22,961 nt of DNA. It comes from CALISC01 sp963542545 (GTDB lineage: Bacteria > Bacillota_I > Bacilli_A > Acholeplasmatales > Acholeplasmataceae). The translations under genes were made by a program, and so were the position numbers. The number at the start of each line of letters is the position of its first letter. The first letter of the stretch is position 1. The notes below the pieces were generated by a model, which did no database searches, had not been told where the DNA came from, and was given only the letters and a program-made list of their open reading frames with translations. Below, one piece after another: positions 15,093 through 20,913 of this stretch. The stretch spans positions 1 to 22,961 of the forward strand of contig CAUTWO010000009.1 in assembly GCA_963542545.1 (NCBI GenBank), given 5' to 3'.

Positions 15093-15653
15093 ATCAATAA
15101 TTTTTATCGCAACCAAAGAGTAAGAGTTCAAAAACCTGTTGAGTATGTCAATGAGTTTGTTCCAGACAGAACTATTTTGCTAATCTCTGAAACTGGCCAA
15201 AACTTAGGAGTGATGAGCAAAAGAGATGCTTTAAAAAAAGCAGTTGAGGCTGAACTTGATTTAGTTTTAGTTTCAGATGCCAAGGCTGAAAAATTAGTTT
15301 GTAAAATTATGAACTACTCAAAATACAAATACGACAAACTAAAACGGGAAAAAGAACAAAAGAAAAATCAGACTATCATTGAAATTAAAGAAATTAGACT
15401 ATCGCCAGTTATTGACGTTAACGATATTAACACCAAGTTAAAACACGCCAGACGCTTCTTTAAAGCAGGCAATAAAGTCAAAATTTCAATGCGTTTCCGC
15501 GGTAGAATGATTCAACGCATTGAACTTGGTATGGAAGTCATGCAAAAGTTCATTCAAAAATTGGGTGAAGAATGTGTGGTTGAGGCTCAGCCAAAAATGG
15601 ATAAACGCAGTCTAATTGCAACCATCGCCCCGGCAAAAAAAGAAAATAATTAA
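15093..15653 (+). CDS. infC: Translation initiation factor IF-3, starting at a rare AUC codon
   Basis: IF-3 binds the 30S subunit, prevents premature 50S joining and checks the start codon and initiator tRNA. The familiar core is present (VRVQKPVEYV near the N-terminus, SETGQNLGVMSKRDAL, then KEIRLSPVIDVND and KFRGRM-like KISMRFRGRM). There is no ATG, GTG or TTG at the expected N-terminus. The frame is open upstream, and an ATC codon at 15093-15095 sits seven bases after AGAAAGGAG (15077-15085); from it the protein reads I-N-N-F-Y-R-N-Q-R-V, like normal IF-3 N-termini, for 186 residues. A TTG at 15177 would delete most of the N-domain and has no ribosome-binding site. Rare AUU/AUC starts in infC let IF-3 repress its own translation in other bacteria. 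rpmI follows after 13 bases. Confidence 0.93.
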   Translation: MNNFYRNQRVRVQKPVEYVNEFVPDRTILLISETGQNLGVMSKRDALKKAVEAELDLVLVSDAKAEKLVCKIMNYSKYKYDKLKREKEQKKNQTIIEIKEIRLSPVIDVNDINTKLKHARRFFKAGNKVKISMRFRGRMIQRIELGMEVMQKFIQKLGEECVVEAQPKMDKRSLIATIAPAKKENN

Positions 15654-15666
15654 AGGAGTTTAAATT

Positions 15667-15867
15667 ATGCCAAAACAAAAAAACCACTCTGGTCTTAAAA
15701 AAAGAGTAAAAATTTCTAAAACTGGAAAAATTTTAAGAGGTTGTGCATTCCGCAGTCACTTATCTGCACACAAAACTCACAAACAAACAGTTCATTTAAG
15801 AAAAGGCGCACAAGTTTCTAAATCAGACGAAAGAAGAATTAAACAACTTGTGGCAGGACTTCGTTAG
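15667..15867 (+). CDS. rpmI: 50S ribosomal protein L35
   Basis: Small basic large-subunit protein. The 66 residues match the family from the MPKQKNHSGLKKRVK start through the Lys/Arg/His-rich middle to the end LVAGLR. It has a good AAAGGAG ribosome-binding site and lies between infC and rplT, the conserved gene order. A stable hairpin overlaps its stop codon. Confidence 0.96.
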   Translation: MPKQKNHSGLKKRVKISKTGKILRGCAFRSHLSAHKTHKQTVHLRKGAQVSKSDERRIKQLVAGLR

Positions 15868-15883
15868 TTTTTTTATAAACTAA
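15864..15883 (+). other. Hairpin over the rpmI stop codon
   Basis: TTAGTTT (15864-15870) and AAACTAA (15877-15883) form a 7-bp stem with a 6-base loop that includes the rpmI stop codon. It is not followed by a T run, so termination is unlikely; it could affect mRNA processing or stability in the 65-base gap before rplT. Confidence 0.4.
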
Positions 15884-15932
15884 CTTACTTGTAAAACAAA
15901 AATATAAATTATTATTTAAGGAGAATACAAAC

Positions 15933-16292
15933 ATGGCAAGAGTTAAAAATTCAAAAACTACCAAAGCACGCCGAAATAAAGTATTAAAACTAGCAAAAGG
16001 TTACTTTGGTTCAAAACACGCACTTTACAAAACAGCACACGAACAAGTGATGCGTTCACTTCGCTATCAATTTAGAGACCGTAAACAAAGAAAAAGAGAA
16101 TTCCGTAAACTTTGGATTACTAGAATCAATGCAGCTTGCGCTCTTAATGATTTAAAATACTCAAAATTCATCCATGGTCTTGAACTTGCTAAAATTGAAA
16201 TTAACAGAAAAGTTTTAGCAGAACTTGCAAACTCAGACCAAAAAGCGTTTAGCGAACTTTGCGATAAGGCAAAAAAAGCATTAGCAAAATAG
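15933..16292 (+). CDS. rplT: 50S ribosomal protein L20
   Basis: Early-assembly 23S rRNA-binding protein and, in Bacillota, the autogenous repressor of this operon through the leader. The 119 residues fit the family closely: MARVKNS start, the long basic N-terminal helix (KLAKGYFGSKHALYKTAHEQ) and the globular C-terminal half with LWITRINAA and FIHGLE. It has an AAGGAG ribosome-binding site. rpoD begins only 8 bases after its stop, without a visible promoter or terminator between them. Confidence 0.97.
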   Translation: MARVKNSKTTKARRNKVLKLAKGYFGSKHALYKTAHEQVMRSLRYQFRDRKQRKREFRKLWITRINAACALNDLKYSKFIHGLELAKIEINRKVLAELANSDQKAFSELCDKAKKALAK

Positions 16293-16299
16293 AGTATAG

Positions 16300-17883
16300 A
16301 TGCCAAAAGAAACAAAATTAACAGAAAAAACTGTAAAAAAAGTAAAAGAATCTAGCAAAAAAGCAACTAAAGGCGTAGATAAAGAAGTAGCCAAGGTTGT
16401 TAAAAAAAGCGAACCTAAAAAGGCTATCAAAGCAGATACTGTAGCAAAAAAACCAGCCAAAGTCACCAAAGATACAAAAAAAGAAGTAGCCAAAGTTGTT
16501 AAAAAAAGCGAACCTAAAAAGGCTATCAAAGCAGATACTGTAGCAAAAAAACCAGCTAAAGTCGCCAAAGACACAAAAAAAGAAGTAACTGAAGTTTCTA
16601 AAGACACAGAAAAAAAGGTGGCTAAGGTTACTAAAAAAAGCGAACCTAAAAAAACTACTAAGTCCACAAAAGAAAACGCAGGCTCTTTGAAAAAAATAGA
16701 CAGCGTTTATAAAAAAATAGTTAAAAAACTTGGTGATGAACAAACTATTTCTTTAGAAGAGTTAAATAAAATAAATACTTCTGCAGACGGACTGGACGCA
16801 ATTATAGAGCGTCTGAAAAATGAAGGATATGAAGTAACTGGTCTAGTTGACGAGACTGAAATAGATGCTGAAGAACTTAAAGATGTCGAAGACCTTGAAA
16901 ACGAAATCAATCGTTCAAATCTTTTTAAAAATACAGGTACAAACATCCCTTCAACTGACTTAATTAGTCTATACTACGCCGATGTTACTAAAATTAAACT
17001 ACTTACTTTTGACGAAGAGCAAGAATTGGCCATTCAAATGGAAGACGGAAAAGCTGCAACTGAGCAGATTAACGAGATGCTTGCTAATGGTGTTGACCAG
17101 TACGATCCTAAAATCCTGGATTTAAGAAAAATTGAATACAAGGGTATGAAGGCAAAACACAGTTTAATTGACGCCAACTACCGTTTAGTGATTTCTATTG
17201 CCAAAAAATACGACCGCGGACACATGTCTTTTTTAGACCTTTGTCAAGAAGGTTCTATGGGTCTGGCTCGCGCGGCCGATAAGTTTGACTACAAAAAGGG
17301 TTATAAGTTTTCAACTTACGCCACTTGGTGGATTCGCCAAGCGATTGCCAGAGCCATTGCAGATCAGGGAAAAACTATTCGTATTCCTGTGCACATGAAC
17401 GAAACGATTTCTAAAATCACCAAAACTCAATCTCAACTAACCCAGGAACTCGGAAGAACCCCAACAGACGAAGAGATTTGTGCGCGTATGCCTGGTCTAA
17501 CTGAAGAGAAGTTAAATCATGTCAGACGCATTGCTAAAGACCCAGTTTCTTTAGAGCAACCAGTTGGCGAAGAGGAAGACTCCATCTTGGCTGACTTTAT
17601 TTCTGACCCCAACGCAATAACTCCAGAAGAGTATGACAACAAACAACTACTTTTAGATGTTTTAAACGAAGTTCTGCAAGGTTTGACTGACCGCGAAGAG
17701 CGTGTGCTTAGGCTAAGATTTGGGCTTTACGACGGACAGACTAGAACTTTGGAAGAAGTTGGCAACATATTTTCTGTGACTCGCGAGCGAATTCGCCAAA
17801 TTGAAAACAAAGCCTTAAAGAAACTAAAACAAAACAAAAATGCCGATAAAATTCGTAAATACTGCGAACTAAACAGGAAGTGA
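16300..17883 (+). CDS. rpoD: Principal RNA polymerase sigma factor (sigma-70/SigA)
   Basis: Primary sigma factor that directs RNA polymerase to housekeeping promoters. Residues 1-122 form an unusual Lys/Ala/Val-rich tail with two near-identical 33-residue repeats (28-60 and 61-93) and a third diverged copy. A region 1.1-like domain follows (about 125-190). Region 1.2 lies near 218-250, region 2 near 285-350 with DLCQEGSMGLARAADKFD and FSTYATWWIRQA, region 3 near 365-440, and region 4 near 460-510 with LRLRFGL, TLEEVG and VTRERIRQIE. It begins 8 bases after rplT with only a weak GAGTATAG purine tract, so translation may be coupled. rpoD is more usually next to dnaG; here it sits between rplT and rsmD. 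It ends with TGA, showing that TGA is a stop in this organism. Confidence 0.96.
   Translation: MPKETKLTEKTVKKVKESSKKATKGVDKEVAKVVKKSEPKKAIKADTVAKKPAKVTKDTKKEVAKVVKKSEPKKAIKADTVAKKPAKVAKDTKKEVTEVSKDTEKKVAKVTKKSEPKKTTKSTKENAGSLKKIDSVYKKIVKKLGDEQTISLEELNKINTSADGLDAIIERLKNEGYEVTGLVDETEIDAEELKDVEDLENEINRSNLFKNTGTNIPSTDLISLYYADVTKIKLLTFDEEQELAIQMEDGKAATEQINEMLANGVDQYDPKILDLRKIEYKGMKAKHSLIDANYRLVISIAKKYDRGHMSFLDLCQEGSMGLARAADKFDYKKGYKFSTYATWWIRQAIARAIADQGKTIRIPVHMNETISKITKTQSQLTQELGRTPTDEEICARMPGLTEEKLNHVRRIAKDPVSLEQPVGEEEDSILADFISDPNAITPEEYDNKQLLLDVLNEVLQGLTDREERVLRLRFGLYDGQTRTLEEVGNIFSVTRERIRQIENKALKKLKQNKNADKIRKYCELNRK
16381..16578 (+). repeat. Tandem duplication of 99 bp inside rpoD
   Basis: Units 16381-16479 and 16480-16578 are in-frame and differ at only a handful of bases (for example AAGGTT versus AAAGTT, GTCACC versus GTCGCC, GATACA versus GACACA). 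A third, diverged partial unit follows up to about 16665. They encode the repeated tail unit beginning KEVAKVVKKSEPKKA. Confidence 0.9.
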
Positions 17884-17884
17884 T

Positions 17885-18433
17885 ATGATGCGAGTATTAA
17901 CAGGTAAATTTAAAGGACAAACTCTAAAACGTGTGTTTTCAGATGAAACCAGAGAAACTTCTGAAATCTTAAAACAAGCGGTTTTTAACTCGCTTTTTGA
18001 CCTAGAAGATAAAGTTTTTCTAGATTTATTTGCAGGTTGTGGACAAATTGGCATTGAAGCGCTTTCTCGTGGTGCTAGACTAGTTTACTTCAACGACCGT
18101 TTTTTAAAGTCTGAACAAACTGTTTTAGAAAACTTGGCACTATGCAAAGCAGATAAAAGCACTTTTGAGGTTAAACGCATGGATTACCTTGATTACCTTG
18201 GTCACATTTCTGCCAAAGAAGTGTTTTTTGACTATATTTTTCTAGACCCGCCCTTTAACACCAATTACTATAAAAACATCTTGCACACCGTAAAAGACAT
18301 ACTAAAACCAAACGGCAAGGTCGCAATTGAGTGTAAGGCTGATTTTGAAGATTTTTCAGTCGCTGGCTATACGCTAGAAAAATCCACAGTTTACTCAAAC
18401 AAAAAACTGCTAATTTTCCAAAAGGAAAACTAG
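17885..18433 (+). CDS. rsmD: 16S rRNA (guanine-966-N2)-methyltransferase RsmD
   Basis: SAM-dependent methyltransferase acting on G966 of 16S rRNA during 30S assembly. The 182-residue Rossmann-fold protein has motif I DLFAGCGQIGIEALSRGA (about 48-65) and the N6/N2-type catalytic motif FLDPPF (about 119-124), both typical of RsmD. The N-terminal MRVLTGKFKG also fits. The Arg-Pro-Thr motif common in the family appears here as RETSEI. Two adjacent ATGs are possible (17885 and 17888); GGAAG inside the end of rpoD is better spaced for the second. The gene starts one base after the rpoD stop, so it is part of the same transcript. Confidence 0.9.
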   Translation: MMRVLTGKFKGQTLKRVFSDETRETSEILKQAVFNSLFDLEDKVFLDLFAGCGQIGIEALSRGARLVYFNDRFLKSEQTVLENLALCKADKSTFEVKRMDYLDYLGHISAKEVFFDYIFLDPPFNTNYYKNILHTVKDILKPNGKVAIECKADFEDFSVAGYTLEKSTVYSNKKLLIFQKEN

Positions 18434-18465
18434 GGGCATACCTTTCAAAAAGGAGTTTAAAAAAT

Positions 18466-18729
18466 ATGTATAATTTAGTTATCATGGCAGCAACTGCCCC
18501 ACTTTGGGTAGCGATAGTTGCGCCAATTGTTGTATTTATTGTTGGCGTGTTTTTCGGCTTTTATTTAGCGCGATTCTACGTTAAACGATATTTGGCTAAA
18601 AACCCGCCGATCAACGAAGCCGCGATTCGCGCAATGGGGCGCCAAATGGGCCGTACTTTTTCTGAAAAACAAGTTAAGCAAATTGTCGCTCAGATGAACG
18701 CGGCTAACCAAGGCGAAGTAAAAAAATAA
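18466..18729 (+). CDS. yneF: UPF0154 membrane-anchored protein YneF
   Basis: Small single-pass membrane protein of unknown function, found mainly in Bacilli and Mollicutes. The 87 residues contain one membrane helix (about 10-37), a basic segment YVKRYL and the family's conserved KNPPINEAAIRAMGRQMGR stretch followed by SEKQVKQI. AAGGAG is ten bases before the ATG; a second in-frame ATG at 18484 has no ribosome-binding site. It follows rsmD by 32 bases and is the last gene before the terminator. Confidence 0.92.
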   Translation: MYNLVIMAATAPLWVAIVAPIVVFIVGVFFGFYLARFYVKRYLAKNPPINEAAIRAMGRQMGRTFSEKQVKQIVAQMNAANQGEVKK

Positions 18730-18747
18730 ATTACACTAACCAAAAAT

Positions 18748-18780
18748 AAAAAAAGGTCTGGTAAATAACCAGACCTTTTT
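18748..18780. terminator. Bidirectional rho-independent terminator between yneF and darA
   Basis: GGTCTGGT (18755-18762) and ACCAGACC (18768-18775) form a perfect 8-bp GC-rich stem with a 5-base loop. It is flanked by an A run on the left and a T run on the right, which extend the stem and give a T tract in both directions. It serves the converging yneF and darA transcripts. Confidence 0.93.
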
Positions 18781-18803
18781 AAATTGCTTAAAAAATAATG
18801 GAC

Positions 18804-19127
18804 TTAGAAACGCAAAAATTGTTCTGCGTCTAAAACAAAAACCACAGCGCCACCAACTTCTACTGAAACCGGAATTGAAGAAAAACCACCAAACTCATTT
18901 AAAATAGTGCTTGGCACATCTTTTCTGCGTTTTTTTGAGTTATCGTCAATAATGTCTAGAACTTGTGGAACTAACTCGTCGTTGACACCGATTAAAAATG
19001 TCGCGTTTTTAGAACGAAGAAAGCCACCTGTAGTTACTAGTCTAGTAGTTTGAAACTTATTTTGGTTTAAAGCGCGTTGAACTTTATTTGCGTCGTCGTT
19101 GGTAATGATTGCAACTATTAGTTTCAT
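18804..19127 (-). CDS. darA: Cyclic-di-AMP receptor (DarA/PstA, PII-like)
   Basis: PII-like trimeric protein that binds the second messenger cyclic-di-AMP. The 107-residue length and the motifs MKLIVAIITNDDA at the start, TTGGFLRSKNATFLIGV in the ligand-binding region and the DDNSKKRRK turn match DarA. Downstream partners of DarA are largely unknown. It lies 33 bases after the DUF2188 gene on the same strand, with AAAAAGAGAA as ribosome-binding site, and shares a bidirectional terminator with yneF. Confidence 0.93.
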   Translation of the reverse strand: MKLIVAIITNDDANKVQRALNQNKFQTTRLVTTGGFLRSKNATFLIGVNDELVPQVLDIIDDNSKKRRKDVPSTILNEFGGFSSIPVSVEVGGAVVFVLDAEQFLRF

Positions 19128-19160
19128 AAATTAATTCTCTTTTTAAAATAAACAGAAAAA

Positions 19161-19382
19161 TTAGTATTTTTGTCTGCGAATTTTGCCATCTAGTTTATGA
19201 ATTACTAAACTACCGCCGTTTTTCTCAATTAAGGCCTCTGCATAAGCAACCGCTTCTTTTTGAGTTTCAAAAAACTTAATAGTTTTATCTGAACCTTCTT
19301 TTCTAACTCTCCACATTTTGTAGTTTTCAGTCTTAGGTTCTTTGTTTTGAGATACGTGATAGATTGTTGTGTTTTCTGCCAT
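19161..19382 (-). CDS. DUF2188 domain protein
   Basis: Small 73-residue protein of unknown function. Sequence order fits DUF2188: a YHV strand near the start, WRVRKEGSDKT, a FETQKEAVAYAEALIEKNGG helix and the ending VIHKLDGKIRRQKY. The start is the ATG at 19380-19382, with GAGG seven to ten bases upstream; a longer frame to 19424 would run through the promoter. First gene of a two-gene unit with darA. Confidence 0.88.
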   Translation of the reverse strand: MAENTTIYHVSQNKEPKTENYKMWRVRKEGSDKTIKFFETQKEAVAYAEALIEKNGGSLVIHKLDGKIRRQKY

Positions 19383-19406
19383 AATTTCCTCGCTTTGCTT
19401 ACGTAA

Positions 19407-19415
19407 ATTATAGCA
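19407..19415 (-). promoter_or_regulatory. Extended -10 promoter for the DUF2188-darA unit
   Basis: On the minus strand the sequence TGCTATAAT is a perfect -10 hexamer (plus 19407-19412) with a TGn extension (plus 19413-19415). No good -35 is visible at 16-18 bases, as is common for extended -10 promoters. Confidence 0.7.
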
Positions 19416-19463
19416 GTAAAACACTTTATTTTGTTGTGATAGTTTATTTAAATTTTTTTCAGT

Positions 19464-19492
19464 TTGCCAAAAAAACTAAAAAATTTTATTTT
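19464..19492 (+). promoter_or_regulatory. Putative promoter for the Fic-like gene
   Basis: TTGCCA (19464-19469), a 17-base spacer and TATTTT (19487-19492). Transcription would begin near 19499, just after the possible TTG start at 19495, which favours the ATG at 19534. Confidence 0.45.
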
Positions 19493-19533
19493 AATTGTGT
19501 TTTTATATATCAAAAGTTGTAAAATATAGGTGT

Positions 19534-20583
19534 ATGCAAGACAAAGAAATTTTTATGTTGCTCTCTGATGCCAACAAGCTAATTAAAAATGTAGTTTATG
19601 TAAATCAGTCTACTGAATACATTTCGCTTCTGTTTAAGCAAAATGTGAAGAAGGCTAAATTTTTTGTGCCATCTTCTATTCAAAACAATATTTTTGAAAT
19701 TTCTCAACTTTACGGCGTCAATATTACACGCTCTCGTTTTGATAAACTTTTTACTGGTGCAATTAAACCAGTAAACTCAACTGAGTCTGCACTAATTAAC
19801 TACGCTAAGTTAATTAAAACAGTGTTTTTAAACTACAAAGAAATCACTATCGACATCAGTACAATTGAGTTTTTTTACAACAAAATCAATGAAGGTCTGA
19901 AAACCAATAGCCTGCTAAAGGCTTACCGCAAGACTAGATTTACAAATTACTTTAATATTTCTAGCAAAAAAGGCGACCGCTATGAAGGCGTAAAGGCTAA
20001 CGAAATTAAAAACAAATTAAGAGAAATTTGTGCGGAGTACAACGCAGAGTTGGCGACTAACCCAGACTTAAAATTATTTATCATTCCACGTTTTATTGCC
20101 CAGTTTATCTATGTTTCTCCGTTTATTCGTTTCAACTATATCATTGCCAATCTGCTGATGCACACATGCTTACTTAAAGAAGGCTACGCGATTTCTAGAG
20201 TTGGTAAGTTAGATGAGTTTTTAAACCGAAATAAAGCCAAAATGGAGACAACTTTGGTAGATGTTCAAAAAAATCTAAACGCTGGCAACGACTCAACCAT
20301 TGACTTTATTAAGTTCTTTACCGAAATTTTGGCCAAAACTTACGCCGACTTTAGAGTGCAAATCTCGGCAATTGAAGCAGGTAAAAAAGCAGTTGATGTT
20401 ATCAAAAAACAAATTAAAGATAAATTCAAGGTTTTCACCAAACGAGAAATTATGAAAGAGTGCCCATACTTTTCTAAAATCACAATTGAACGAACTTTGG
20501 CGGCACTAGTTAAAGAAAACTTTGTCTTAATTAGAAAACAAGGCAAAAGCACCAGGTATTTGGTTAACAATACTGGTGTTTAA
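19534..20583 (+). CDS. Fic-family protein with a lost catalytic motif and a C-terminal winged helix
   Basis: Fic proteins transfer AMP or other phosphate groups using an HPFxDGNGRxxR loop. This 349-residue protein follows Fic layout throughout. A segment near 45-60 resembles the SSxIEGN inhibitory helix but reads SSIQNN. A helical region with NYAKLIKTVFLNY and ISTIEFFYNKINEGL follows. The active-site segment aligns without gaps as SPFIRFNYIIAN (195-206), then LL and KEGY. In that loop His becomes Ser, Asp becomes Arg, both Gly become Phe and Tyr, and both Arg become Ile and Asn; only P, F and N remain. The last about 50 residues (TKREIMKE, then ITIERTLAALVKENFVLIRK) look like a winged helix. 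I infer a non-catalytic, possibly DNA-binding regulator. The ATG at 19534 is preferred over TTG 19495. Divergent from DUF2188-darA. Confidence 0.7.
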   Translation: MQDKEIFMLLSDANKLIKNVVYVNQSTEYISLLFKQNVKKAKFFVPSSIQNNIFEISQLYGVNITRSRFDKLFTGAIKPVNSTESALINYAKLIKTVFLNYKEITIDISTIEFFYNKINEGLKTNSLLKAYRKTRFTNYFNISSKKGDRYEGVKANEIKNKLREICAEYNAELATNPDLKLFIIPRFIAQFIYVSPFIRFNYIIANLLMHTCLLKEGYAISRVGKLDEFLNRNKAKMETTLVDVQKNLNAGNDSTIDFIKFFTEILAKTYADFRVQISAIEAGKKAVDVIKKQIKDKFKVFTKREIMKECPYFSKITIERTLAALVKENFVLIRKQGKSTRYLVNNTGV

Positions 20584-20913
20584 TTATTGATGTTTTCACT
20601 TAAACTAAATATTAAAGCGGAATTACAGTCTTTAAGCAAGTTGTAATTCCGCTTTTATTTTAACCAAAAATTAAAAAGTGATAAGTTTTTTATTCCTAAA
20701 CTTTTCGTAAGTTAATAACTAACTAAACATTTTGTTGATAATTTTAATACTATTTGGATATCTTTTCCGGTGTTGTTTTCTTTATTGTTTGTTCTTTTCG
20801 CTTCTAAAAAGCTGATTAACTCAATTTTTTGGTTGTTCTATGCGAGAAAGTCTGCAGAAAGCACACCCAAGAAGAAAAAAGACTGAACTCGTGCTGGCAG
20901 CGGTAAAAACAAA
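20584..20913. other. Intergenic region between the Fic-like and DUF6273 genes
   Basis: It holds a strong hairpin terminator at 20614-20656. Bases 20690-20835 are AT-rich without recognisable signals. Bases 20838-20910 are noticeably richer in G and C and could be a worn coding remnant, but I recognise nothing. Two converging transcripts end here. Confidence 0.5.
20614..20659. terminator. Rho-independent terminator after the Fic-like gene
   Basis: A perfect 13-bp stem AAAGCGGAATTAC (20614-20626) with GTAATTCCGCTTT (20643-20655), loop of 16 bases, then TTTATTTT on the plus side. The flanking A/T content lets it also work for the minus-strand gene on the right. Confidence 0.88.

Noticed and set aside
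15177..15653. infC starting at TTG 15177
   Set aside because: It removes most of the IF-3 N-domain and has no ribosome-binding site; the AUC at 15093 has both.
16381..16665. Repeated units that might suggest a CRISPR array
   Set aside because: Units are directly adjacent 99-bp coding repeats without spacers.
16281..16743. Two minus-strand open frames rich in Phe/Ser opposite the rpoD tail
   Set aside because: They are antisense reflections of the Lys/Ala-rich repeat; the composition follows from the complement, and no ribosome-binding site or homology is seen.
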